Part shown: piece after piece, positions 44,097 through 53,928 of the stretch | Position numbering within the stretch: the first letter of the stretch is position 1 | Layout of the letters: every line of letters begins with the position of its first letter | Assembly: GCA_026125285.1 (NCBI GenBank) | Contig: JAHCLO010000007.1 | Coordinates: 62,001 to 126,000, forward strand | Source of the DNA: Verrucomicrobiia bacterium | GTDB taxonomy: Bacteria; Verrucomicrobiota; Verrucomicrobiia; Limisphaerales; JADLHS01 | Length of the DNA stretch: 64,000 nt | Reading direction: 5' to 3' | The notes under the pieces: model-generated | The model's input: the letters and a program-made list of their open reading frames with translations, nothing else | What the model was told of the DNA's origin: nothing | Database searches by the model: none | Translations under genes and position numbers: made by a program

Positions 44097-44848
44097 TGAC
44101 GGCACTCTTCACGCTCACCCGGCGCGAGTTGGCCACCTTCTTTGTGTCGTTCACCGGCTATGTGATCATTGCGGCAGCGACGTTTCTGGTGGGACTGAGT
44201 TTCATCGTGTTGTTGAGCAAGCTGGGGACGGATGCCTCGCCGATGCCGGTGACGGAGATGTTTTACAGTACGTATTTCTTCTGGCTCTTGTTGTTGCTGG
44301 CGGCGCCCATCATCACGATGCGCTTGTTCGCGCTGGAGAAATCGTCCGGCACGTTTGAGACGTTGATGACCACGCCGGTGCGGGACTTGCACGTGGTTCT
44401 GGCCAAATTCGTGGCGGCCATGTTGTTTTATGTCGTGATGTGGCTGCCAATGTTAGGTTGCCTGGCTTTGGTGCAGCGCTATTCAACGCAGCCGGGCGGC
44501 CTGGACTGGGGCGCGGTCGGCAGCACGTATCTGGGCATTATCCTGCTCGGCGGGTTGTTTCTTTCTCTGGGTTGTTTCGCGTCGGCCTTGACGCGCAGCC
44601 AGATGGTGGCGGCGATGGTAACGTTGGTGTTGGGAGTGACGTTGTTCTCGCTGGGGTTTTTGGCGGATCAAATTCCCGCGACGGGCCATTGGCCGGCCCA
44701 GGTGTTGAGCCGGTTTGCGTTGTTCCAGCAGATGCATGATTTCGCGCGGGGGGTGGTGGATACCCGAACCATCGTCGTTTACCTCAGTCTCACGGTGTTC
44801 TTCTTGTTTCTGACACTACGCGCCGTGGAGAGTCGCCGCTGGAGATAG
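44096..44848 (+). CDS. ABC-2 type permease (GldF-like)
   Basis: A 250-residue membrane protein with six hydrophobic helices. It begins TALFTLTRRELATFFVSFTG, typical of GldF and related ABC-2 permeases, and carries ITMRLFALEKSSGTFETLMT, the conserved cytoplasmic loop. The start overlaps the ATPase stop (TGATG). In Bacteroidetes, GldA-GldF-GldG are needed for gliding; related sets in non-gliding PVC bacteria have unknown cargo. Confidence 0.9.
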   Translation: MTALFTLTRRELATFFVSFTGYVIIAAATFLVGLSFIVLLSKLGTDASPMPVTEMFYSTYFFWLLLLLAAPIITMRLFALEKSSGTFETLMTTPVRDLHVVLAKFVAAMLFYVVMWLPMLGCLALVQRYSTQPGGLDWGAVGSTYLGIILLGGLFLSLGCFASALTRSQMVAAMVTLVLGVTLFSLGFLADQIPATGHWPAQVLSRFALFQQMHDFARGVVDTRTIVVYLSLTVFFLFLTLRAVESRRWR

Positions 44849-44853
44849 GAACG

Positions 44854-46344
44854 ATGGCTGCGCAACCGCAAATGCAACCGAGTTTTTCGCCGCGCCGCCG
44901 GTGGGCGATCGGAACGGACGTGGTGTTGCGCACGGTGGTGGTGATGATGGTGGTGGGCATGGTGAATTACCTGGCCGGGCGCTACTTCCAACGGCTGCAC
45001 CTGGGCGCGGAGTCGCGCACGGAACTGCATGCGCGCACGGTCACCTTCTTAAAGACACTCACCAATGAAGTGAAAGTGACCGTGTACTACGACAAGGAGG
45101 ACGCGCTTTTCTCGAGCGTAGCGGCGTTGCTCAATGAGATGCGGGACGTCAATCCGCAACTACGCGTCACGGTGGTGGATTACCTGCGCGATGCCGCGGC
45201 CGCGCAGAAAGTAAAGTCCGAGTACAAACTGGGGGAATCGGCAGATGAACATGACCGGAATCTGGTGATTTTCGATTCCCAAAAACGGACGCGCGTCATC
45301 AACGGCAACGCGCTGGCCGAGTACACCCTGGAACAGGTGCCCAACGAGAAGGAACGCGAGTTTCAACGGAAGCGCACCGCGTTCAAGGCGGAAATGGCGT
45401 TCACCTCGGCGCTGCTGGCAGTGACCAGTCCCAATCCGCTCAAGGCCTATTTCCTGCAAGGCCACGGCGAACATCGTCCCGACAGCGGAGATGATGTCCG
45501 GGGTTACTTGAAATTTGCCGGGCTGCTCCAACTGAACTACATCCAAGTGGAGCCGCTTTCCCTGCTCGGCACCAACGAGGTTCCGGCCGACTGCAATCTG
45601 CTGATTGTTGCCGGGCCAACCACGCCCATCCCGGATCAAGTATTGGAGAAGATCGAGCAGTATTTGCAGTCGGAGCAGGGCGGACGATTGTTTGCGTTGT
45701 TCAACTCGGCGGCACAGGACCGGCGCACGGGGCTGGAGAAGCTGCTGGTTCGCTGGGGCGTGTTGGTGGGCGAGAGCGCCATTCGGGATCCGGTCAATTC
45801 GCTCAAGGGAGGCGCGGACGTCGCGGTCGCCTCCTTCAGCCGTCATCCGGTAACCAACCCGCTGCTGGGTTCATACCTTGATCTCATCGCGCCGCGGCCC
45901 GTCGGGATTCTGGGCGGCGGGGAACACGCCGCGGACGCTCCCAAAGTGGAGGTGCTGGCCGGTTCGGAGGAAACGGCGATCCTGGTGAGCGATCCCAAGG
46001 CCAAGCCGCGCAGCTACCCGCTGGCGGTCGCCGTGGAGAAGGGAGCGGTCAAAGGCGTGGTGACCTCGCGCGGCGTCACGCGGATGGTCATCGTGGGGGA
46101 TTCCTATTTTCTGGGCAACGCGTGGATTGAGATATTTGCCAATCGCGACTTTGCGCAATCGGCGGTCAACTGGTTGCTGGAACGCAACCACATGCTTGAA
46201 GGAGTCGGCCCCCGGCCAATCACCGAGTTCCGCGTCATCCTCACCCAGGCGCAGATGCAGACTGCCCGCTGGTTGCTCCTCGCGGCGATGCCCGGCGCGG
46301 TGCTGTTGGTGGGAGCATTGATTTGGTTACGCCGCCGTAAATAG
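44854..46344 (+). CDS. GldG-like ABC transport auxiliary protein
   Basis: The 496-residue protein has one N-terminal membrane helix (VVLRTVVVMMVVGMVNYLAG), a large periplasmic GldG/ABC-type domain (about 50-460, with VKVTVYYDKEDALFSSV and YFLQGHGEHRPDSGDD) and a C-terminal helix (WLLLAAMPGAVLLVGALIWL) ending in RRRK. It starts five bases after the permease stop, so it belongs to the same transporter. Confidence 0.87.
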   Translation: MAAQPQMQPSFSPRRRWAIGTDVVLRTVVVMMVVGMVNYLAGRYFQRLHLGAESRTELHARTVTFLKTLTNEVKVTVYYDKEDALFSSVAALLNEMRDVNPQLRVTVVDYLRDAAAAQKVKSEYKLGESADEHDRNLVIFDSQKRTRVINGNALAEYTLEQVPNEKEREFQRKRTAFKAEMAFTSALLAVTSPNPLKAYFLQGHGEHRPDSGDDVRGYLKFAGLLQLNYIQVEPLSLLGTNEVPADCNLLIVAGPTTPIPDQVLEKIEQYLQSEQGGRLFALFNSAAQDRRTGLEKLLVRWGVLVGESAIRDPVNSLKGGADVAVASFSRHPVTNPLLGSYLDLIAPRPVGILGGGEHAADAPKVEVLAGSEETAILVSDPKAKPRSYPLAVAVEKGAVKGVVTSRGVTRMVIVGDSYFLGNAWIEIFANRDFAQSAVNWLLERNHMLEGVGPRPITEFRVILTQAQMQTARWLLLAAMPGAVLLVGALIWLRRRK

Positions 46345-46447
46345 CCATGAAAACCCGGATGGTTGAAGCGTTTACGAATTCGAGCACGGAGAAGCGGTGC
46401 GTGCGCGGCAGCACCGTTGCGCCTCTATCCTCAAGCCCATCCATCTG

Positions 46448-48241
46448 ATGAATCCCAAGCACACTTGGATCTGGATCATGGTGGCCGCCGTGCTGGGCGG
46501 AGTCATCCTGATTTCGGAGCAGTTCCGGCGCAAGCCGGCGCCCGGCCCGATCGCCATGCTGCCGGACTTCAAGGCCGGCATCGTGGCCAGCGTCCAGGTG
46601 CGGCCGGCGGGCGCCTTGGAGATTCGCGTGGAACGGACCAACGCGGCCTGGCAAATCACCAAGCCAATCTCCTACCCGGCGCAGGACACCAGCGTGGAAA
46701 TGCTGCTTGCCGCCCTCGAAAACTTGAAGGCCTCGGCGCAGATTTCCGCCACGGAATGGCGGCGCTACCCCAATGCGGACATGGAGTTTGGCTTTGATGC
46801 GCCGCAGGCTTCCATAGCCGTTCACAGCCGCGACGCCCGCCGCCAGGTTTTGCTCGGCGCACGAACCGCACCGGGAGACCAGGTTTATCTCCAGGTGGTT
46901 GGTGTCGAAGGCGCCTATGTCATTGACGCGGAATTTTTGAAGGTGATCCCGCGCAAGGTGGATGACTGGCGCGATACCAAGTTGATGCGTTCCCGCCAAC
47001 TGGACTTCGATCGGTTGCTCATCACACATGGGGCGACGGTCATTGAACTCCAGCGCGCCGCCACGAATCAGCCATGGAGCATGATTCGTCCGGTGCGGGC
47101 GCGGGCTGATGACGCCCGTCTGGTGGAATTGCTGGAGGAATTGCAGAACCTGCGGGTGACGGAATTTGTCTCTGACGATCCCAAAGCCGACCTGGAGGTG
47201 TTGGGGTTGCAGCCGGCGGAATTGGACCTATCGCTTGCGCGAGGCACCAATGTCCTCGCGGCGCTGCAATTTGGCAAAAGCCCCACCAACCATCCCGGTC
47301 AGGTCTATGCCCGCCGTGCCGGATCGGCGGCCGTGGTCACCGTGCCCAAGGACCCGCTCCAGCCTTGGCGCGCACCCCACAATGACTTTCGTGACCGCCG
47401 GCTGGTCGCCATTAGTCAACCGGTTCACCAGATCGAAGTCCGCGGCGCGGAAGCCTTCACCCTGCAGCGGGATGCCACCAACGCGTGGCGCGCGGCAGGA
47501 CACGACTTTCCCGTGGATGCCGGCTTGGTGGATGAGTTTCTCAGCGCCTTGGGGGCGCTGGAAATTGTGCAGTTCATCGAACCAGTTACCGAGCCGGACC
47601 TTCCGCCTTATGGCTTGGTGCCCCCGTCGCGGCAGATCAATTTGTACACCGCGCTCACCAATGCTCCCGGTGCGACCAATGTGGCCATCGCCGAACTGGC
47701 TTTCGGCAACACCAACGCCAATCGCATCCACGTGCGGCGGGCGGATGAGAATCCCGTCTATGCCATCGGGCTGGAAAGCTTTCAGCGTCTGCCCGTGGCG
47801 GCGTGGCAATTACGGGAGCGCCGTATCTGGCGGTTTTCCACGAACGACGTGGCGCGATTGACCATTCGCCAGCAGGGCAAGGTCCGAGAGTTGATCCGGA
47901 CGGATACCAACTCATGGGCGCTGGCTCCTGGTTCGCAGGGAATCATCAATCAGTTTGCCATTGAGGAAACGGCTCATCGTCTGGGCGAACTGGCCGCCAC
48001 CCTTTGGGTGGATCGCGGCAGCCCGGACCTGGCACGCTACGGAATCGTCACCAACGGATACTCCCTGGAATTCGAGTTGAAAAACGGTGAGAAGCGCGCC
48101 TTGGGAGTCGGTCACCTTTCGCCAGCCAACTATCCCTATGCCGCCACGCAACTCGATGGCCAGACCTGGGTTTTCGAACTGCCTCTGGGGTTGTATTTCC
48201 TGATGTCGAGTCACCTGACGATCCCCTCCGAAGTCCCCTGA
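46448..48241 (+). CDS. DUF4340 domain protein
   Basis: The 597-residue protein starts at ATG 46448 with a signal-anchor helix (TWIWIMVAAVLGGVILIS) and continues as a repeated beta-rich extracytoplasmic protein: DUF4340-type modules (for example AALENLKASAQISATEW, VDDWRDTKLMRSRQLDFDRL and DEFLSALGALEIVQF). DUF4340 proteins accompany GldA/F/G-like ABC transporters in many PVC, myxobacterial and other genomes; their function is unknown. It follows the GldG-like gene by about 100 bases. Confidence 0.87.
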   Translation: MNPKHTWIWIMVAAVLGGVILISEQFRRKPAPGPIAMLPDFKAGIVASVQVRPAGALEIRVERTNAAWQITKPISYPAQDTSVEMLLAALENLKASAQISATEWRRYPNADMEFGFDAPQASIAVHSRDARRQVLLGARTAPGDQVYLQVVGVEGAYVIDAEFLKVIPRKVDDWRDTKLMRSRQLDFDRLLITHGATVIELQRAATNQPWSMIRPVRARADDARLVELLEELQNLRVTEFVSDDPKADLEVLGLQPAELDLSLARGTNVLAALQFGKSPTNHPGQVYARRAGSAAVVTVPKDPLQPWRAPHNDFRDRRLVAISQPVHQIEVRGAEAFTLQRDATNAWRAAGHDFPVDAGLVDEFLSALGALEIVQFIEPVTEPDLPPYGLVPPSRQINLYTALTNAPGATNVAIAELAFGNTNANRIHVRRADENPVYAIGLESFQRLPVAAWQLRERRIWRFSTNDVARLTIRQQGKVRELIRTDTNSWALAPGSQGIINQFAIEETAHRLGELAATLWVDRGSPDLARYGIVTNGYSLEFELKNGEKRALGVGHLSPANYPYAATQLDGQTWVFELPLGLYFLMSSHLTIPSEVP

Positions 48242-48242
48242 T

Positions 48243-51200
48243 ATGGCGCGCGAGGCCAAGAGCCGCTTCTGGCGAAAATGCCGCATATACTTCCGCCGGT
48301 TACGCATTGCCGTCCTGCTGGCGATGCTCGCGCTGTTGGGTCTGCTGGTGTACTTGAACCAGGTCGGCCTGCCAGATTTCCTAAAACGCCCGGTGCTCGA
48401 AGAACTGCGCGGCCGTGGGGTGGACCTGGAATTCTCCCGTCTGCGACTGCGCTGGCATCGGGGCATTGTGGCCGAATCGGTGCGCTTTGGACGGGCGGAG
48501 GAACCGCGCCTGCCCCGGTTGTCCGCTCGGGAAGTGGAGATTGACTTAAATCCGCAGGCGCTTGCCCGGCTCAAGCTGCAGGTGGACGCGATCAGCCTGC
48601 GCGGCGGCGCGCTGCACGCGCCGGTGGCGGACGCCAATTCGCCCACACGCACAGTGCGGGTCGAGCAGATTGAAGCACGGCTTCGGTTTCTACCGGGTGA
48701 TGAGTGGTCGCTGGACGATTTTCGCGCGCGGTTCGCCGGGGCGGAGTTTTTCCTTTCGGCTTCAGTCACCAATGCCTCCGCCATCCGGCACTGGGACTTC
48801 TGGCATCGTCCGCGAGTGGCGCGGGAGGTTTCTGTGCCAGACCAGTTGCGCCGGTTGGCAGACACTCTGGAGACCATCTCCTTTACCACCCCGCCGGAAT
48901 TGCGCCTCGTGGTGCGGGGCGACGCGCTGGACCTGCCGGGTTTCACTGCCCGCCTGGTGTTGAAAGCGGCGGATGCCGACACCCCTTGGGGGCAGACCAC
49001 CAACGTGTTGTTCACGGCGCGCCTGCTACCTGACGCCGACCGTGCTCTGTCACAGGCCCAGTTGTCGCTGGTCGCCGCCAGTGCCCGCACGCCTTGGGCG
49101 GAGGCGACCGGAGTTGACCTGGGAGTTGAATTGAAATCGTCAGCAGGTCAGACAAACTTGGTGGATGGCCGGTTGACCTTGCACGCGGCCACGGCCACCA
49201 CCGAATGGGCTTCGAGCACGAATCTTCATCTCACGGCGGGTTGGGTTCATTCCCTGACCAATCCCATTCCGCTTTCGGGCCAGCTCGAATTACAGGCCGG
49301 CAATGCCTTCACTCGTTGGGCTGAAGCCGCCAACGTTCGGCTTGCTGCACAGATGAGTTCCACGCCCGACACCCCGGCGGCTGATACTGCGCTGGTCTGG
49401 TGGACGAACTTGCAGCCTTATCAGATCGCATGGAACATGGCGTTGACGGATTTCAACTCGGAGAAGCTGGTGGCGGATTCCATTTCGGTAGCAGGACGCT
49501 GGGCATCCCCGGGTTTGACCGTCACGAATCTCCAAGCGGAGCTACATGGCGGGACGCTGGAGGCGGACGCGGCGCTGGATGTGTTGACACGGGAAGTCCG
49601 GTTCAGTCTGGTCTCAGACTTCGATGCGAAAAGGATTGCCCCGGTGCTGACGCCGGGCGCGCAGCGTTGGCTGGCGCGCTACTCGTGGGTGGAGGCGCCG
49701 CACGTGCGAGGTTCGGGCGCCCTGATCTTGCCCGCGTGGACGAATCGCGAACCAGATTGGCGCGCGGAACTGCAACCTTCCCTGCGCCTCGCCGGGGAAT
49801 TCGCCGTTACCAATGGCGCGTATCTCGGCGTGGCAGCGGACTGGGCCCGCGCGCATTTCAGCTACACGAACATGACCTGGCATCTGCCGGATCTGGCGGC
49901 GGCGGGTCCTGGAGGACAGCTTCACCTCGAACACCGCGCGGATGATCGCACCAAGGATTTCTACTTTCGGATTCACAGCACGATGGACCCCCACGTCGTC
50001 CGGCCCCTGTTGGACGAGCAGCAACAGCGCGGTCTGGACTTCGTCACCTTCACCGAACCACCGGTGATTGATGCTGAGATTTGGGGGCGCTGGCGGGCCT
50101 ACGAATTGATCGGCGCACGCGGTCAGGTGGCCCTCACAAATTTCGCCATTCGCGGGCAACATGCGGATGCGGTGGTGGCCCAGGTGCATTATACCAATCT
50201 GGTGCTGGAATTCCTTGAGCCGCGTTTGTGGCGGGGCACGCAGGCGATGAGTGCGGCGGGTATTCGGGCCGACTTCAACACGCATCGCATCCACTTTACC
50301 AACGGCTTCAGCACGGCGGAACCGCTGGCCGTGGCGCGGGCCATCGGGCCAAAGGTCGGGCGAACGATGGAACCATACCGCTTCACCCATCCCCCGGTGG
50401 CCCGCGTAAGCGGGTACGCGCCACTGAAAGGTTCAACCGACGCCGATCTGCGGTTTGACGTGGACGGGGGTGAGTTTACCTGGTGGTTGTTTCGGTTGCC
50501 GAATATTGCCGGGGCGGTGCATTGGCAGGGCGAAACCCTGGCTTTGCGCAATATACAGGCGGGCTTCTATTGGGGCAACGCGACCGGGCAGGCGGATTTT
50601 GATTTCAGCCGTGACGCGCCGGGTACGGATTTCGGTTTCGCCGCCTCGTTCACGAATGTGAACCTGCCACTGCTCATGGCGGATTTGCTCGTGCGCACGA
50701 ATCATCTCGAGGGTTGGTTGAATGGCCAATTGGTCATCACGAATGCCAATTCCTCGATCTCGAATTCCTGGCAGGGTCATGGCCACGTGCGGTTGCGCGA
50801 CGGACTCATCTGGGAAATCCCGATCTTCGGCGTCCTCTCGCGCCCGCTCGACAGCTTGATTCCCGGGTTGGGCAACAGCCGTTTCACCGATGGCTCGGCA
50901 AGGTTCAGTATCACCAACAGCGTTGTTTTTTCGGATGACTTGGAAATGCGGGCGCCGGCGATGCGGTTGCAGTATCAGGGCACCGTGGGCTTCGACGGCC
51001 AGGTGAACGCGCGGGTGGAGGCGGAACTGTTCCGCGACACCTGGTTGATAGGCCGCGTGGTGAGCCTGGCGCTCTGGCCGGTAACCAAACTGATCGAATA
51101 CAAAGTCACCGGCCCGTTGAATAATCCCAAGAGCGAACCACTTTACATGCCGGCCAGACTGCTCTTCCTTCCACTGCATCCATTCCAAATGCTGGAGGAC

Positions 51201-51260
51201 ATCTTTACTAGCGAGCCGCCCAAAACCAATGCGCCACCCGTGTTCAAACCGGTGCCGTGA
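48243..51260 (+). CDS. AsmA-like envelope protein
   Basis: A 1005-residue protein with one N-terminal membrane helix (AVLLAMLALLGLLVYLNQVG) and a very long extracytoplasmic beta-rich region built of repeated Trp/Asn-containing strands, as in AsmA/TamB/YhdP-like proteins thought to form lipid-transfer bridges. The AsmA-type start is RLRLRWHRGIVAESVRFG; the end (GPLNNPKSEPLYMPARLLFLPLHPFQ) resembles the AsmA C-terminal region. It starts one base after the DUF4340 stop, so it is co-transcribed. The lipid role is inference. Confidence 0.75.
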   Translation: MAREAKSRFWRKCRIYFRRLRIAVLLAMLALLGLLVYLNQVGLPDFLKRPVLEELRGRGVDLEFSRLRLRWHRGIVAESVRFGRAEEPRLPRLSAREVEIDLNPQALARLKLQVDAISLRGGALHAPVADANSPTRTVRVEQIEARLRFLPGDEWSLDDFRARFAGAEFFLSASVTNASAIRHWDFWHRPRVAREVSVPDQLRRLADTLETISFTTPPELRLVVRGDALDLPGFTARLVLKAADADTPWGQTTNVLFTARLLPDADRALSQAQLSLVAASARTPWAEATGVDLGVELKSSAGQTNLVDGRLTLHAATATTEWASSTNLHLTAGWVHSLTNPIPLSGQLELQAGNAFTRWAEAANVRLAAQMSSTPDTPAADTALVWWTNLQPYQIAWNMALTDFNSEKLVADSISVAGRWASPGLTVTNLQAELHGGTLEADAALDVLTREVRFSLVSDFDAKRIAPVLTPGAQRWLARYSWVEAPHVRGSGALILPAWTNREPDWRAELQPSLRLAGEFAVTNGAYLGVAADWARAHFSYTNMTWHLPDLAAAGPGGQLHLEHRADDRTKDFYFRIHSTMDPHVVRPLLDEQQQRGLDFVTFTEPPVIDAEIWGRWRAYELIGARGQVALTNFAIRGQHADAVVAQVHYTNLVLEFLEPRLWRGTQAMSAAGIRADFNTHRIHFTNGFSTAEPLAVARAIGPKVGRTMEPYRFTHPPVARVSGYAPLKGSTDADLRFDVDGGEFTWWLFRLPNIAGAVHWQGETLALRNIQAGFYWGNATGQADFDFSRDAPGTDFGFAASFTNVNLPLLMADLLVRTNHLEGWLNGQLVITNANSSISNSWQGHGHVRLRDGLIWEIPIFGVLSRPLDSLIPGLGNSRFTDGSARFSITNSVVFSDDLEMRAPAMRLQYQGTVGFDGQVNARVEAELFRDTWLIGRVVSLALWPVTKLIEYKVTGPLNNPKSEPLYMPARLLFLPLHPFQMLEDIFTSEPPKTNAPPVFKPVP

Positions 51261-51323
51261 TGAATAGCTGCGGTAACGGCCCCGGGCGAGGCGACTGCTG
51301 CGGGGTCTGCCGGCAGCGCTGGC

Positions 51324-52124
51324 TCAAATCTGCGAATATCCCGTCGGCCGCAGAAAGACACTGGTGATGTTGGTCAGAATCTCCGGATTGGTGTAACCCG
51401 GCGTTGTGCTCAACTTCTTCCAATCCGGGTGAGAGACGAACGTTCCCCAGTTCTTATCGCGCGACGCCATGTCGTCGAAGACAAGCATGTAGGTCAGGTT
51501 CGGCAGCTTCGTGCCCACCAACGTCTCGCCGAAAAACACCGGGGTAAGACCGGTTCGGCGGAAGATGTCAATCTCCCCGACGTCGAACATCTCCACCTTC
51601 TTCTTGTTCGCCCTGCGGCTGTGCGCCTCGTAGGTCCGAAGTTCAAAGATGCGGGGTTTGCGTTCCTTGGCCTGCGGCGGCACTTCCAACTTCGACATCC
51701 CCGTGAAGGCCCGCATCAGAGTGCTTTCCTTGCGGATGTAAGCGGGATCCGTGGGCGGCACATTCGTGAAATCCGCTTTCAACAACTCAGGATCGGTCTC
51801 GAACTTCTCCTGCGCCGAAACCATCGCCTCCAGCGTATCGTAGGACAGCAGCACGTATTTGGTGGGCGCGTCCGGGCCAATCATCACATCAAAAACACCC
51901 ACAGGCTTCACCCCGGCGCGGTTCCAGGCCGGCACGGCAACGTCGCGGTAGAAATCATCAAAGCGCCTGATGGTCGGTCCTTGGCGCAAGTGATAAAGTC
52001 GCAGTTCGTAGAACTCGCGCGCGGGCTTCGACGCGGATTCGCCGGCGCGGGTGGAAAGCGCGGGACTGATGGCGGCAACACTGGTGAGGGCGGCGGTGGA
52101 TTTCAAAAAGGCTCGGCGTTTCAT
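51324..52124 (-). CDS. Tat-exported NIPSNAP-family protein
   Basis: From ATG 52124 the 266-residue protein has a twin-arginine signal (KRRAFLKSTAALTSVAAISPA) and two NIPSNAP-type ferredoxin-like halves: EFYELRLYHLRQGPTIRRFD and later RIFELRTYEAHSRRANKKK, with LVFDDMASRDKNWGTFVSHP near the end. The frame extends upstream, but that part overlaps the BI-1 gene region and lacks protein character. It is related to the single-domain protein at 4575. Confidence 0.88.
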   Translation of the reverse strand: MKRRAFLKSTAALTSVAAISPALSTRAGESASKPAREFYELRLYHLRQGPTIRRFDDFYRDVAVPAWNRAGVKPVGVFDVMIGPDAPTKYVLLSYDTLEAMVSAQEKFETDPELLKADFTNVPPTDPAYIRKESTLMRAFTGMSKLEVPPQAKERKPRIFELRTYEAHSRRANKKKVEMFDVGEIDIFRRTGLTPVFFGETLVGTKLPNLTYMLVFDDMASRDKNWGTFVSHPDWKKLSTTPGYTNPEILTNITSVFLRPTGYSQI

Positions 52125-52228
52125 AGACCGCGCCAATGTGTCAGCGGTGCCAGCGCGATGCAATCGCAGAAACAACAAGCCCGGCGCGCTGCACGCCGGG
52201 CTTGGCCGAACTCTGGGCGGCGTGTGGC

Positions 52229-52927
52229 TCAACGCCGCGACATTAGAAGTTGCAGGACGTACCAGAACATCAACGCCACGGAGGCGAACAACTGCAACGC
52301 CGCCCCCACGTAACGGTCTTGCGGATAGTGATGCAGGATGTTCGACGTGTCGTAGAGAATCGCTCCGCCAGCCAGCGCAATCATCCCCACGGAGAAAAAG
52401 GTGCCGAGTTGGAAGCCAAACAGCGCCCCGGCCACGATCAATACGAGGGCAATGATGCCGCCCCAGCACAAGATGCCGCGGAGGAAGGAAAAATCCTTGC
52501 GTGTGAAGAACGCCACCAGCGACAGACCCGTGAAACCCATGAACGTCACCGCCACGGCGCTGGTGATAACCCCCGGCGCAAACTCGTTGGCGATCCAGAG
52601 CAGCGGCACGAAGATGATGGCCTCCGCCAACACGAACCCGGCGAGCGCGGCGTATTGCGACACCATCGAAGTGGAGGTCAGGGCCACGCGACTGGCCAGC
52701 CAGGAGACAACGACAAACCCACCCAACACGAAGAGCCAGGAGACGCCCAACATGGCCCTGGCCATGGGCTCCGCCAAGCCGGACTTGAAGAGAAACACCT
52801 CAATCAGCGTGAACGCGGTGATCGCACAGAACAGATGCGTGTAAGTCCGCGACACAAACGTGCCGCGTGATTGCTCATCCAGTTGGATGACCGGAATGGG
52901 TTGAGGATAGGATTCGGTGTTATTCAT
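52229..52927 (-). CDS. Bax inhibitor-1/YccA family membrane protein
   Basis: A 232-residue protein with seven hydrophobic helices, matching the BI-1 family: FVSRTYTHLFCAITAFTLIE, a central FMGFTGLSLVAFFTRKDFSF and the end YDTSNILHHYPQDRYVGAAL. The paired Asp residues late in the protein match the pH-sensing/Ca2+-leak site of the family. Its role in bacteria is unclear; E. coli YccA modulates FtsH. Confidence 0.9.
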   Translation of the reverse strand: MNNTESYPQPIPVIQLDEQSRGTFVSRTYTHLFCAITAFTLIEVFLFKSGLAEPMARAMLGVSWLFVLGGFVVVSWLASRVALTSTSMVSQYAALAGFVLAEAIIFVPLLWIANEFAPGVITSAVAVTFMGFTGLSLVAFFTRKDFSFLRGILCWGGIIALVLIVAGALFGFQLGTFFSVGMIALAGGAILYDTSNILHHYPQDRYVGAALQLFASVALMFWYVLQLLMSRR

Positions 52928-53154
52928 GGTTCAAGGGAGAGCACGGGACGAGCCACTCCTGCAGGTTGCCGAAGCCCACGGGGAAAAGTCCTCCCCCGCC
53001 CTGCGACAGGCTGCCTTAGACTGCCTCGTGGATTCATGCGGGCAGCATAGCCAGTGTGAGAACTGTGTCAACCCAGAGAAACACGCCCGGCCGTAGAAAA
53101 TGCGCTTTCCAAGCTGCGGCAATTGCGCTTACATCCAAGCTGCACCCTAAAGTG

Positions 53155-53928
53155 ATGAGAGCCATTATTATCGGAGCCGGGCGTGGGCGGCGTTTGATGC
53201 CGACCACGGCGGATACCCCCAAATGTTACGCCGAAATCCAGGGCCGCCGGATGCTGGACTGGGCGTTGCGCGCTTTTGCCGATGCCGGGATTTCGGACAT
53301 TTGCTTCATCGGTGGCTATCAGATTGACAAGGTGCGGCGCGACTATCCGCAATTCACCTTCCGCCACAATGATGCCTGGGAGCATAACAACATCCTGCAC
53401 TCGCTCATGTACGCGGAAGACCTCATGTCCGAAGGCTTCGTTTGCTGCTACTCGGACATCCTCTTCACCGGCGACGTCGTCCGGCGCGTGTTGGATCATC
53501 CGGCAGACATTGCATTGAGCGTGGACACGCACTGGCTGGAACGTTACACCCACCGCACGCAACATCCGCCCGACGACGCGGAGAAAGTCACCGTCTCGAA
53601 CGGTTGCATCACGCGCATCCATCGCGGCATCGCGCCGGGGGAGGCGCATGGTGAATACACCGGCATCGCCAAATTCACGCCGCACGGCGCGGCGCAACTG
53701 TGTGGGCATTTCCACCAGGCACGCGAGAAATTTTCCGGTCAACCCTACCGCGAAGCGGCGGTCTTCGAGAAGGCCTATCTGATTCATCTGTTCCAGGATA
53801 TGATCGAGGCGGGCGGAAAAATGGCCCATGCCGACACCCCTGGCCAGTATATGGAGGTGGACACCCAGGAGGACTTTGAACTGGCGCGGTGCCATTGGCA
53901 GGGCGAGCCGGCCGCTTTCTCGCGATGA
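53155..53928 (+). CDS. Nucleotidyltransferase (LicC/phosphocholine cytidylyltransferase-like)
   Basis: A 257-residue sugar/alcohol-phosphate nucleotidyltransferase. The N-terminal RAIIIGAGRGRRLMPTTADT holds the pyrophosphorylase loop and TPKCYAEIQGRRMLDW its lysine; the metal site is in VCCYSDILFTGDVV. The fold matches the LicC-like group that activates phosphocholine or related phospho-alcohols, but the substrate is not evident. The stop overlaps the next start (ATGA), so it is coupled to a MetE-like protein. A longer frame from 53056 is not needed. Confidence 0.85.
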   Translation: MRAIIIGAGRGRRLMPTTADTPKCYAEIQGRRMLDWALRAFADAGISDICFIGGYQIDKVRRDYPQFTFRHNDAWEHNNILHSLMYAEDLMSEGFVCCYSDILFTGDVVRRVLDHPADIALSVDTHWLERYTHRTQHPPDDAEKVTVSNGCITRIHRGIAPGEAHGEYTGIAKFTPHGAAQLCGHFHQAREKFSGQPYREAAVFEKAYLIHLFQDMIEAGGKMAHADTPGQYMEVDTQEDFELARCHWQGEPAAFSR

